From JAEUKQ01 sp044227605 (GTDB lineage Bacteria > Pseudomonadota > Alphaproteobacteria > JAEUKQ01): 32,835 nt of DNA. The notes beneath the pieces are model-generated. The model was not told where the DNA came from and made no database searches. It saw only the letters and a list, made by a program, of their open reading frames with translations. Below are positions 15,624 to 23,747 of the stretch, one piece after another (position 1 is the stretch's first letter; the number at the start of each line of letters is the position of its first letter). A program made the position numbers and the translations under genes. Where the stretch lies: assembly GCA_044227605.1 (NCBI GenBank), contig JBGAWJ010000005.1, forward strand, positions 1 to 32,835, written 5' to 3'.

Positions 15624-16882
15624 TGACAAAGTTGTTCGGACCACGCCAAATAGCCGTGATTGGGGCTGGGTATGCAGGGTTATGTGCGGCCAATTACCTG
15701 AAACGGGATGGGCATCAAGTAACGATTTTTACTTCCCCTGAAATGGTGGCAAACCAGACCCAAATTATTTCGGGTATTGCGGGTATAGCCCCTGAATCTT
15801 CTTTTATGCTGGTTCAAGGTTTTTTGCGAAATTTTTTATTAGGGTTAAAAGGTTCGCAAGGAACGTGGGCAACGAAATGGCCTTATTTCCTTAGAAATGT
15901 TAAGGCGACTGCTGCTATAACGCGAATGGCCCACAAATCGAAATGGTCGGAGCAGATTAAAAATTCAGGGAAGTTATTAAAATTAACCTATCAGGCTTAT
16001 AATGAGTTGCTGGGGCAGGAAGTAACCAGCCGGATTTTTTTTGAAACCGGTGGTCTTGTTCTCAGTGATCATCCGCATGATAACCATAAATTTCAATTTG
16101 TTTGTCAATTATTGCAGGAATGTGGCGTAGAACATGAGTATTTGGAACCATCCACCCTTCAAGATTTTGATCCGCATTTGCCAAAAAAGGTTATTGCCGG
16201 AATATATTTTCCACGAATTTCTTCCGTACCCGATCAAAATTTGTTATTGCGGGTTTTGCAGCAGCAATTTTTACAGACGGGGGGGATTATTGAAAGGCAA
16301 CTTGTTAAAGGATTTACTATGGAAGCCCTAGGGCCATCGCATGTGATTGCCGAACAAGGAAATTATCCGGTCGACGCGGTAGTTTTAGCAACCGGGGTTT
16401 GGTCCAAAAGTTTTTTAAAGGAACTTGGCTACCATATTCCTGTTCTTCTTAACCGCACCTATCATTTAAATTTTTATGAACCAGCGATTAATCTAAAAAT
16501 CCCAAGCTTTTTTCCTGCTGACGATCTTTGGATGATCCCTTCTGAGATGGGTCTTAAATGTGTGGGAGGAAAAGAATGGACAAGCTTACATACCCCCCCA
16601 AATTTTCGCCGGACAATAGGGTTGCAGCAAAAGATCCAAGAGAAATTTCCGGCAATCAATATTAATAACCACGCAGAATCAATCGAATATCAGGCAGTTT
16701 TACCAGATGCGTTGCCTTTAATAAGCAATTCATCCGTCCACCGGAATGTCTTTTTCTCACTTGCCTATGACAATATGGGAATTAGTTTGGCAGCTATTGC
16801 CGGGCGGATCATACGTGATTTAGTTGCCGATCGTGATCCAGGCTTTGATATTGCCGATTATTCTGCTGACCGTTTTGAGTAA
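15623..16882 (+). CDS. FAD-dependent oxidoreductase, D-amino-acid dehydrogenase (DadA)-like
   Basis: This 419-residue protein belongs to the DAO family. It has an N-terminal Rossmann motif VIGAGYAG (GxGxxG at 14-19) followed by an acceptor strand, a middle VVLATGVWSKSFLKELG segment that contacts FAD, and a C-terminal LAYDNMGISLAAIAGRIIRDL helix that closes the flavin site. Length and layout match the small subunit of D-amino-acid dehydrogenase, which oxidises D-amino acids to 2-oxo acids and passes electrons to the respiratory chain. The substrate is not proven; sarcosine- or glycine-oxidase-like activity is possible. It overlaps recO by one base and precedes parC by 46, so it is probably in their transcript. 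Confidence 0.82.
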   Translation: MTKLFGPRQIAVIGAGYAGLCAANYLKRDGHQVTIFTSPEMVANQTQIISGIAGIAPESSFMLVQGFLRNFLLGLKGSQGTWATKWPYFLRNVKATAAITRMAHKSKWSEQIKNSGKLLKLTYQAYNELLGQEVTSRIFFETGGLVLSDHPHDNHKFQFVCQLLQECGVEHEYLEPSTLQDFDPHLPKKVIAGIYFPRISSVPDQNLLLRVLQQQFLQTGGIIERQLVKGFTMEALGPSHVIAEQGNYPVDAVVLATGVWSKSFLKELGYHIPVLLNRTYHLNFYEPAINLKIPSFFPADDLWMIPSEMGLKCVGGKEWTSLHTPPNFRRTIGLQQKIQEKFPAININNHAESIEYQAVLPDALPLISNSSVHRNVFFSLAYDNMGISLAAIAGRIIRDLVADRDPGFDIADYSADRFE

Positions 16883-16928
16883 GGTAATGTAATAACCCGA
16901 TATTTGATTTTTAAAGGCGTGGCATTTT

Positions 16929-19211
16929 ATGGCATCTCAAGAAAATACAGAACCACTATCTTCAGATAATCTTTCTCGCGTCTCCATCCAGTCGGTACAA
17001 TTAGTTCCTGCCTTGAGCCAACGCTATTTGGCATATGCTTTGTCCACAATCATGTCGCGGTCATTGCCCGATGTTCGGGATGGTTTGAAACCAGTTCACC
17101 GACGATTAATTTATGCCATGAAACAACTGCAGCTTCAGCCGGAAACCAACCCTAAAAAATCAGCCCGGGTGGTCGGTGATGTCATTGGTAAATATCATCC
17201 CCATGGTGATACCGCGATTTATGAAGCCATGGTACGGTTAGCGCAAGATTTTGCCCAACGATATCCTTTGGTGGATGGCCAGGGAAATTTCGGTAATATC
17301 GATGGGGATAATCCGGCCGCCATGCGCTATACGGAAGTTCGGTTGACGGAAGTCGCCATGTTGATGCTGGAAGGCATTGATGAAGATGCCGTTGATTTCA
17401 GGTTTACCTATGATAATGAAGGCCGGGAGCCTATCGTTTTACCAGCGGCATTCCCCAATTTGCTGGCCAATGGGTCCCAGGGAATTGCGGTGGGAATGGC
17501 AACGAATATTCCCCCCCATAATGTGGCGGAAATTTGTGACGCCCTCATATTGCTTATCAAAAACCCCCAAACAACGAATGCCGAAGTCTTAAAAATCATT
17601 CAAGGCCCTGACTTTCCAACCGGAGGGGTTTTACTAGAAACCAAAGAAAACCTTAATAGGATCTACGAACAAGGAAAAGGTTCTGTGCGTTTGCGCGCGC
17701 AGTGGCAAACAGAAAAACTTAAAAGCGGTCAATGGCAGGCCGTCGTTACCGAGATACCTTATCAAATTCATAAATCGAAGCTAATTGAGCAAATTGCAGA
17801 GCAAATTGATCATAAAAAATTGCCGCTTCTGGACACAGTTAGGGATGAATCAACCACTGATATCCGCATTGTCTTAGAGCCTAAAAGCCGTAATACAGAA
17901 CCTGACATTTTGATGGAACATCTGTTTCGCCAAACTGATCTTGAAATTAAATATTCCTTGAATATGAATTTACTAAATGCGGACAACGTTCCAGGCATCA
18001 TGTCCTTGCAGGAAATCCTCCAAGCATATTTAACCCATCGTCAGCAAGTTTTGACGCGTTGTAGTCAGTTTCGTTTATCAGCCGTTAATAACCGATTGCA
18101 TATTGTAGAAGGGTTATTAAAGGTATATTTAAACCTCGATGAATTAATCCGGTTGATTCGGGAAGAAGATCACCCGCATCAAGCCATTATGAAAAAATGG
18201 CATTTGACGGATGTTCAAGCTGAATCTATTCTTAATATGCGCTTAAGGTCTTTGCGGAAATTAGAGCAATTTGAAATTGAGCAGGAATTTCAAAAATTAA
18301 CCGAGGAAAACAATAAACTGAACATCCTTTTAAAGGATGCCTCATTGCAATGGCAGTATATTGGGCAGGAAATTGCGGGATTAAAAAAAAGGTTTAATAA
18401 AAATACCCCTCTTGGTAAAAGGCGTACGCAAATATCTAACCCGTCCCATAGAAGTGAGAAGTTAGAAGCCATCGATATTAGCCTGCCCTCAGAACCAATG
18501 ACGATTTTCTATTCCGCAAAAGGTTGGATCAGATCTTATAAGGGTAGCTACCTGAATGCCGATGATATCAAACATAAAGAAGGCGACGAGGCTTATTTAA
18601 GCATAGCCGCTGGAAGCAATGACCAATTATTGCTTTTTTCGGATCAAGGCCGTGCGTATTCATTAGATACAAAAGCTTTGCCCGGGGGCAGGGGTTTTGG
18701 CGAACCGTTGCGTTTGATGATTGACCTGCCGCAAGACCAAAATATTATTGCCATGGCCGTCTATCAGGCCGACAGCAAGATTTTACTGGTTTCCGAACAG
18801 GCAAAAGCTTTTATCATTCAACAGTCGGATGCCTTAGCTCAAACAAAAAACGGCAAACAAATTTTTCAGCCGCAAGCTGCTGACCGGTTAAAGTTTGTGC
18901 AACCCTTGAATCCAGCAGATGTAAGTTTAGCCCTGTTAAGTTCACACAATAAATTGTTAATTATCTCGACCGAAGCCGTCCCCCAAATGGCCAAAGGGCA
19001 GGGGGTTATTTTACAAAAATATCTGCCCGGGGCTTATTTAAAACAAATTTATCTCTTTAACCGTCAACAAGGGCTCCCCTGTTTCATACGGCAAAAAAGC
19101 CAAATTTTGTCTGATCTAGGGAAGTGGATTGGCAAAAGAGGCTATGCGGGCGCGCCAGTTGATCAGGATTTTCACCTGGGGCATGTATGGGCCGCAACAA
19201 CCAAAATATAA
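16929..19211 (+). CDS. parC: DNA topoisomerase IV subunit A
   Basis: This 760-residue protein is the breakage-reunion subunit that, with ParE, decatenates daughter chromosomes. The catalytic tyrosine is Y134 in AAMRYTEVRL, following GKYHPHGDTAIYEAMVRLAQ. Conserved GDGLKPVHRR-type sequence near residue 50, GSQGIAVGMATNIPPHN and a long coiled region at about 420-490 are all in place. The C-terminal pinwheel-like domain is short compared with GyrA and lacks an obvious GyrA box, supporting ParC; recO-adjacent placement also favours ParC. The position equivalent to E. coli ParC S80 is T95. AAGG about 12 bases upstream of the ATG supports the start. Confidence 0.93.
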   Translation: MASQENTEPLSSDNLSRVSIQSVQLVPALSQRYLAYALSTIMSRSLPDVRDGLKPVHRRLIYAMKQLQLQPETNPKKSARVVGDVIGKYHPHGDTAIYEAMVRLAQDFAQRYPLVDGQGNFGNIDGDNPAAMRYTEVRLTEVAMLMLEGIDEDAVDFRFTYDNEGREPIVLPAAFPNLLANGSQGIAVGMATNIPPHNVAEICDALILLIKNPQTTNAEVLKIIQGPDFPTGGVLLETKENLNRIYEQGKGSVRLRAQWQTEKLKSGQWQAVVTEIPYQIHKSKLIEQIAEQIDHKKLPLLDTVRDESTTDIRIVLEPKSRNTEPDILMEHLFRQTDLEIKYSLNMNLLNADNVPGIMSLQEILQAYLTHRQQVLTRCSQFRLSAVNNRLHIVEGLLKVYLNLDELIRLIREEDHPHQAIMKKWHLTDVQAESILNMRLRSLRKLEQFEIEQEFQKLTEENNKLNILLKDASLQWQYIGQEIAGLKKRFNKNTPLGKRRTQISNPSHRSEKLEAIDISLPSEPMTIFYSAKGWIRSYKGSYLNADDIKHKEGDEAYLSIAAGSNDQLLLFSDQGRAYSLDTKALPGGRGFGEPLRLMIDLPQDQNIIAMAVYQADSKILLVSEQAKAFIIQQSDALAQTKNGKQIFQPQAADRLKFVQPLNPADVSLALLSSHNKLLIISTEAVPQMAKGQGVILQKYLPGAYLKQIYLFNRQQGLPCFIRQKSQILSDLGKWIGKRGYAGAPVDQDFHLGHVWAATTKI

Positions 19212-19324
19212 TGGTTGTTCATTTGCTCACCATTGATTAATTTCTTCATAAGATCTCATAAATTTTATTGCTGGACAATTGATTTAGAAGTATCTTTTAG
19301 AAAAAAAATCAGGGAGTTATTTCA

Positions 19325-19879
19325 TTGAAATTCATCGGCCGATATGTCCGTCTTATTGATTTATTAAATGAATATATAGGGCGTTTAGCTTCATGGCTTG
19401 TTTTGGGCTGTGTGTTAACTTGTTTTTTAGTTGTATTACTAAGATATGCTTGGAATACAGGGTTTGTTTGGATGCAAGAATTATATGTTTGGCAACATGC
19501 CTTGGTTTTTATGCTAGGCGCTGGTTATACCTTGTTACACGAGCGACATGTCCGGGTTGATGTTTTCTATTCAAAACTGTCTCCGCGAGGTCAGGCCTGG
19601 GTTAATATTGTGGGAACGTTGATTTTTTTATGGCCTTGGCTGATGATTGTTTCCTATTATGGCTGGTCTTATATCGCGAGTTCTTGGCACTTGCTAGAAA
19701 ATTCTCCGCAAAGCGGCGGATTGCCTGGATATTTCTTGCTTAAAACAGTTATATATGTTTTTTGTGGGCTGTTGCTGTTACAAAGTTTGGCAAGCATGTG
19801 CCGCAGTTTGCTGCTCATCGTCACTGGTCGTGAATTACCCTTAATCCATTCTATTAAGCCAGGGCAAGAAAATGAATGA
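19325..19879 (+). CDS. TRAP transporter small membrane subunit (DctQ family)
   Basis: This 184-residue protein has four predicted transmembrane helices (about 20-42, 57-75, 95-115, 138-160) and the DctQ-type segments VVLLRYAWNTGFVWMQELY and HERHVRVDVFYSKLS. With the large subunit it forms the sodium-coupled membrane part of a TRAP importer for organic acids. It starts with TTG at 19325; the strong AGGGAG eight bases upstream decides this, because no suitable ATG exists nearby. It overlaps the large-subunit gene by eight bases. Location is the inner membrane. Confidence 0.9.
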   Translation: MKFIGRYVRLIDLLNEYIGRLASWLVLGCVLTCFLVVLLRYAWNTGFVWMQELYVWQHALVFMLGAGYTLLHERHVRVDVFYSKLSPRGQAWVNIVGTLIFLWPWLMIVSYYGWSYIASSWHLLENSPQSGGLPGYFLLKTVIYVFCGLLLLQSLASMCRSLLLIVTGRELPLIHSIKPGQENE

Positions 19880-21341
19880 AATATTAGCACTTGGATTATT
19901 TGCAGCGACCATCTTGGTGGTGTTGCTTGGGTTCCCCATAGCTTTTTCTTTGGCCGGAATTTCGCTGATTTTTGCCTTTATAGGCAATTTATTAGGTCAT
20001 TTTGATTTATCTTTATTCACAGCCTTGGTATCGAGATATAGCTATCAAATGATCAATGAAACCTTTGTTGCAGTTCCTTTATTTATTTTTATGGGGGTGA
20101 TGTTAGAGCGGTCAAAAATTGCCGAGAATTTGCTGCAAACGATGGGGCAGTTGTTTGGCAATTTAAGAGGGGGATTGGGTTTATCAGTCATTATAGTTGG
20201 GGCCCTTTTGGCGGCTTCTACTGGGATTGTGGGTGCAACAGTTGTTACGATGGGACTGCTTAGCTTGCCTGCAATGTTGCGCGCCAATTACGATCCAAAA
20301 TTGGCCACGGGTATTATTTGTGCTTCCGGTACTTTGGGACAAATTATTCCTCCCTCCACGGTATTGATTTTTATTGCTGATTTTATTCAGACAGCTAATT
20401 CAACAGCCCAGTCAAATAAAGGCAATTTTAATCCAGATCCGGTATCTGTTGGAGATTTATTTGTCGGTGCCATTATCCCAGGATTTGTTTTGGTTCTTTT
20501 ATATATGCTGTGGGTAATATTTAAAGCCATCACCCAACCGTCCACCGCACCAGCTTTGGTAATGACCAGGGAAGAACGCCAACAACTTCCTTTAAAGGTT
20601 GTGAAAGCTATTATCCCCCCATTGTTGCTTATTATGGCGGTGTTGGGATCTATTATCATGGGTTTTGCCACCCCCACGGAATCAGCATCGGTCGGGGCGA
20701 TTGGGGCAATGTTGCTATCCGCTTTGCAAGGGCAATTAACTTTGCCTGTATTGAAGCATGTGATGCGAGAAACCTTGAAAATCAGTTCGATGGTTTTTGT
20801 TATTTTGCTTGGCGCTTCAGTTTTTTCCCTGGTTTTCAGGGGTCTTCAAGGGGAAGTGATTGTAGAGGATTTTCTATTAGCCTTACCAGGTGGCAAGTAT
20901 GGGGCTATATTTGCCGTGATGTTGCTGATGTTTTTATTAGGGTTCTTTTTGGACACCTTTGAAATCATTTTTATTGTTGTGCCGATTACTGCGCCTATTC
21001 TGCTGGCGTTTGATGGAGTTAGCCCTGTTTGGTTAGGCGTTATCATGGCTGTTAACTTACAAACAAGTTTCTTAACACCGCCTTTTGGCTTCTCTCTTTT
21101 TTATCTGCGGGGTGTGGCACCAAAATCTGTCAAAACGGTTGATATTTATCGAGGAATTATTCCATTTGTTGTATTACAAATAGTGGCAATAATAGCTTTG
21201 GTAATATTTCCCCAGGTCATTACCTGGCTGCCGCAAGAGGTATATCAGGAAGAATTTGTACCAGCGCCTGTTGACCAAAATGGTGATGTAATTTTTCCAT
21301 CCGATAGCTTGATTGAGGATAATTTGGCCCCCGATTTCTAA
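19872..21341 (+). CDS. TRAP transporter large membrane subunit (DctM family)
   Basis: This 489-residue polytopic protein has about twelve hydrophobic helices. Typical DctM features are FIFMGVMLERSKIAENLL, the glycine-rich GALLAASTGIVGATVVTMGLL, SGTLGQIIPPSTVLI and the C-terminal TPPFGFSLFYLRGVAP. It is the ion-coupled permease that receives substrate from the periplasmic binding protein. After the last helix there is a 40-residue acidic, proline-containing tail not needed by the family. The ATG at 19872 overlaps dctQ, and AGGG lies about ten bases upstream. The sequence type matches TRAP systems for 2-oxo or hydroxy acids rather than C4-dicarboxylates, consistent with the neighbouring binding protein. 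Confidence 0.93.
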   Translation: MNEILALGLFAATILVVLLGFPIAFSLAGISLIFAFIGNLLGHFDLSLFTALVSRYSYQMINETFVAVPLFIFMGVMLERSKIAENLLQTMGQLFGNLRGGLGLSVIIVGALLAASTGIVGATVVTMGLLSLPAMLRANYDPKLATGIICASGTLGQIIPPSTVLIFIADFIQTANSTAQSNKGNFNPDPVSVGDLFVGAIIPGFVLVLLYMLWVIFKAITQPSTAPALVMTREERQQLPLKVVKAIIPPLLLIMAVLGSIIMGFATPTESASVGAIGAMLLSALQGQLTLPVLKHVMRETLKISSMVFVILLGASVFSLVFRGLQGEVIVEDFLLALPGGKYGAIFAVMLLMFLLGFFLDTFEIIFIVVPITAPILLAFDGVSPVWLGVIMAVNLQTSFLTPPFGFSLFYLRGVAPKSVKTVDIYRGIIPFVVLQIVAIIALVIFPQVITWLPQEVYQEEFVPAPVDQNGDVIFPSDSLIEDNLAPDF

Positions 21342-21368
21342 TATATAGCGAGTATTTTTTGTCATAGT

Positions 21369-21400
21369 AAAAGCCGTAAGTACCGGTACTTACGGCTTTT
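21369..21400. terminator. Perfect-palindrome bidirectional terminator between TRAP large subunit and binding protein
   Basis: AAAAGCCGTAAGTACC at 21369-21384 is followed immediately by its exact reverse complement at 21385-21400, a 32-base perfect palindrome with A and T tracts at its ends. It lies between two convergent genes, 27 bases past the dctM stop and 25 before the end of the binding-protein gene, so it can terminate both transcripts. Confidence 0.9.
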
Positions 21401-21425
21401 GGTTAGAAAAATAAGCGAAATAGAA

Positions 21426-22535
21426 TTAGCCAGGATATTTAAAATTCAAAGAACGGGCATTAACATAAGCCTGATCACTGATTTGTGTCCAGCGGCGGAT
21501 ATTGGTGCGGAATTTAACATAAGATTCGGCAATCTTTTTCGTTTTAGCGTCACCTTTATCCAACAGGTCTTGGACAACTTCTCCGGCAGCGTTTCCAATG
21601 CCTTCTAAAACGTCTTTAGGCAATTGCTTTAACTGAACGCCATGTTGACGAATTAATGTTTCAAGAGCATCCCCGTTGCGGGCATTGAACTCAGCCAACA
21701 TCAAGTCATTTTCTGCGCGACAACAAGTTATCACTAATTCTTGTAAATCTTTTGGCAGCGCTTCAAATTTGGATTTATTAACCATGCATTCCAATCCAGC
21801 ACCTGGCTCATGGAACCCTGGCCAGTAATAGAATTTGGCAACTTTGTAAAAACCTAAGGACAGGTCATTATAAGGGCCAACCCATTCAGCACCGTCAATA
21901 GCACCTGATTGTAAATTGGCAAAAATTTCTCCACCTGGTACCGTAACAACTGTTACCCCAAGTTTCCGCAAAACATCGCCGCCTTGACCGGGCATCCGGA
22001 ATTTAAGTCCCTTCATATCTTCTAAAGATTTAATTTCTTTTCTGTACCATCCAGCCATTTGCACCCCGGTGTTACCAGCTAAGAATGACCGAATTCCAAA
22101 ATCACCATAAAGGTTATCCCACAATTCTTGCCCGCCTCCAAAATAAACCCAAGCATTTAACTCAGCTGCGGTCAATCCGAAAGGTACCGCTGTAAAAAAG
22201 GCAGCCCCCAATGATTTGCTTATATGGTAATAGGAAGCATCATGAGCCATCTCTGCCGTACCATTCGAAACTGCATCAAAACATTGCAGGGCAGGAACCA
22301 ATTCACCGGCAGAATAAACCTTAATACTCAGCCGGCCACTGCTTAAATCGGTAATACGTTTGGCTAATCGTTCCGCACCTGTACCAAGACCAGGCAACCC
22401 TTTTGGCCAGCTGGTCACCATTTTCCATTCTAATCTTGATTGGGCAATGGCAGGGGCGGATATTATCGAGACGGCGGCTACAGCCGAGGCTGCTGCTGCA
22501 CCAGTTAAAATTTCACGCCTATTTAATTTTTTCAT
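21426..22535 (-). CDS. TRAP transporter substrate-binding protein (TakP-like, 2-oxo-acid type)
   Basis: This 369-residue periplasmic protein has an export signal with a twin-arginine-like NRREILTG followed by an alanine-rich stretch and cleavage site APAIA-Q at about 31, suggesting the Tat route. The mature part is a DctP-fold binding protein: KMVTSWPKGLPGLGTGAE, YSAGELVPALQCFDAVSNG, VPFGLTAAELNAW, GNTGVQMAGWYRKEI, LKGLKFRMPGQGG-like sequence with the carboxylate-binding R180, and EWVGPYNDLSLGFYKVA. This set resembles TakP of Rhodobacter, which binds 2-oxo acids such as pyruvate. AAGGGAT six bases before the ATG supports the start. It is transcribed toward dctQM rather than with it. Confidence 0.92.
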   Translation of the reverse strand: MKKLNRREILTGAAAASAVAAVSIISAPAIAQSRLEWKMVTSWPKGLPGLGTGAERLAKRITDLSSGRLSIKVYSAGELVPALQCFDAVSNGTAEMAHDASYYHISKSLGAAFFTAVPFGLTAAELNAWVYFGGGQELWDNLYGDFGIRSFLAGNTGVQMAGWYRKEIKSLEDMKGLKFRMPGQGGDVLRKLGVTVVTVPGGEIFANLQSGAIDGAEWVGPYNDLSLGFYKVAKFYYWPGFHEPGAGLECMVNKSKFEALPKDLQELVITCCRAENDLMLAEFNARNGDALETLIRQHGVQLKQLPKDVLEGIGNAAGEVVQDLLDKGDAKTKKIAESYVKFRTNIRRWTQISDQAYVNARSLNFKYPG

Positions 22536-22632
22536 ATGTTATCCCTTTTTAATAAATTGCTGCCGTAATTATTTTTAGTTTATCGGTACATCATATTTTA
22601 TGTAGTATAAAAGTCTATCGCATATAATCTAT

Positions 22633-23412
22633 TTATTCGCAGGTGTTTTTTAGCCTTGGTCTGTCGAGGAATGGTTTTTCTAAGGGTTGCCAACCATTTT
22701 TATTGCTATAAATCTCATGAGGGGAAAAGGATAATTTGTAGTCCATATGAGGGCTGTTTTTAATAAAATAACCCAAATATAAATGTGGTTTTCCAATAGA
22801 TTGGGTATGTTTTATGGCGGATAAAATCATAAAATTTCCTAAGCTTTTAGAAGGAAATTGGCAAGTATAAAAACTATAGACGGCAGATAATCCATCATTG
22901 ACGATATCAACAATCATACATCCTATTATTTCTACGCCGCGGCTAAATTCCATTATTTTTGTGGCAACCGGTGAGTTTTCAATCCATTGGCGATAACCTG
23001 CAAAAGTGATTCGTTCCATCTGGTGATGGTGTCGTTCGATTAAATAATTTTTAAAAATTTCAAAATGTTCCATTTTTGCAACAGGTTCTAATAAAGAAAA
23101 AGTAATGTCTTGATTTTTTTTCATGATGCGCCGAAGGGATTTCGTCCCATTAAATTCATGGATTAAAACGCGGACGGGAACACATTCTTGGCAAGATTCG
23201 CACATAGGTTTATACGCGTGTTGGCCGTTTCTGCGAAATCCAAGCTGGCAAAGATTATCGTATAAAGAGTGGGTGGCGTCAGGTGAGGGAGGGTTTTGAG
23301 TTAAGGAAACAACCAGATCTCTCTCCTGGCGACTTGGCAAATAAGGGCAAGGAAAGGGATCACTTAATTCAATGTTATAAGAAAAAGGAAGCGGCTGATA
23401 TTCTCTGCTCAT
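22633..23412 (-). CDS. bpt: Aspartate/glutamate leucyltransferase (Bpt; arginyl-tRNA-protein transferase family)
   Basis: This 259-residue protein carries the family cysteines: C22 in PFPCPYLPSRQER and C71, C74 and C77 in AYKPMCESCQECVPVRV. Conserved downstream segments include KNQDITF, FAGYRQWIE and the GNAT-like SAVYSFYTCQFPSKSLGNFMIL. Bpt transfers leucine from Leu-tRNA to N-terminal Asp or Glu, turning it into an N-degron read by ClpS-ClpAP; the related Ate transfers arginine. Bacterial homologues of this length are usually Bpt, but the sequence does not prove which aminoacyl group is used. The ATG at 23412 lies about 53 bases from an FNR/FixK-like palindrome. The TRAP binding-protein gene is 97 bases downstream on the same strand. 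Confidence 0.92.
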   Translation of the reverse strand: MSREYQPLPFSYNIELSDPFPCPYLPSRQERDLVVSLTQNPPSPDATHSLYDNLCQLGFRRNGQHAYKPMCESCQECVPVRVLIHEFNGTKSLRRIMKKNQDITFSLLEPVAKMEHFEIFKNYLIERHHHQMERITFAGYRQWIENSPVATKIMEFSRGVEIIGCMIVDIVNDGLSAVYSFYTCQFPSKSLGNFMILSAIKHTQSIGKPHLYLGYFIKNSPHMDYKLSFSPHEIYSNKNGWQPLEKPFLDRPRLKNTCE

Positions 23413-23464
23413 TTATCAAACAAATCTTTTGGAAAAACAGATGCAATATTTTTAACACTAGAGC

Positions 23465-23478
23465 TTGATTGTAATCAA
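23465..23478. promoter_or_regulatory. Perfect FNR/FixK/Anr-type binding-site palindrome
   Basis: The sequence TTGATTGTAATCAA matches the FNR/FixK consensus TTGAT-N4-ATCAA at all ten defined positions. Its centre is about 59 bases upstream of the bpt start codon and about 276 upstream of rpsB, so bpt is the likelier target. No regulator gene is in the window, so the protein that binds it is unknown. Confidence 0.5.
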
Positions 23479-23569
23479 TTGCTACCGGCTAAAACAATCT
23501 TTTAATACAAAGTAACAAAATTTAGCCTACAATTCCCTATTTTAAACAAGAAACATGATAATAAAAAAC

Positions 23570-23598
23570 TTGCTAAAAATCTTATCAGACGCTATCAA
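23570..23598 (+). promoter_or_regulatory. Candidate rpsB promoter
   Basis: TTGCTA at 23570-23575 and TATCAA at 23593-23598 are exactly 17 bases apart, each matching four of six consensus positions. Transcription would start near 23605, giving a leader of about 140 bases that includes the hairpin at 23651-23674. The match is modest. Confidence 0.33.
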
Positions 23599-23650
23599 CA
23601 GCAGCATGTAGTCCATGAAGGATTATATAGGATAAATTCACACGCAAAAA

Positions 23651-23674
23651 TTGCCGTCATGAATTGACGGGCAA
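23651..23674 (+). other. Stem-loop in the rpsB leader
   Basis: TTGCCGTCA at 23651-23659 pairs with TGACGGGCAA at 23665-23674, giving nine base pairs with one bulged G and a five-base loop. There is no following T tract, so it is not a simple terminator. It sits about 75 bases before the rpsB ATG. In Escherichia coli the rpsB leader is a site for S2 feedback control; a similar role here is inference. Confidence 0.45.
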
Positions 23675-23747
23675 TATCCGGTGTTAATCGATTGAAAAAT
23701 TGTTAACTCCATTTTGCGGCGGACTAACCGGAAAGAAAGGAATCGTT

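Larger units (their letters stand above)
23413..23747. other. Divergent intergenic region between bpt and rpsB
   Basis: These 335 bases contain no gene I can support. They hold an FNR/FixK-like palindrome (23465-23478), a candidate rpsB promoter (23570-23598), a hairpin (23651-23674) and the rpsB ribosome-binding site AAAGGAA just before 23748. A putative 18-codon reading frame at 23555-23611 lacks a ribosome-binding site and overlaps the promoter. Confidence 0.5.

Noticed and set aside
17505..17525. Run of seven C bases in parC as a phase-variable tract
   Set aside because: It encodes the conserved IPPHN segment in a core gene and is fully explained by coding.
23555..23611. 18-residue small open frame upstream of rpsB
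   Set aside because: It has no ribosome-binding site and overlaps the likely promoter.
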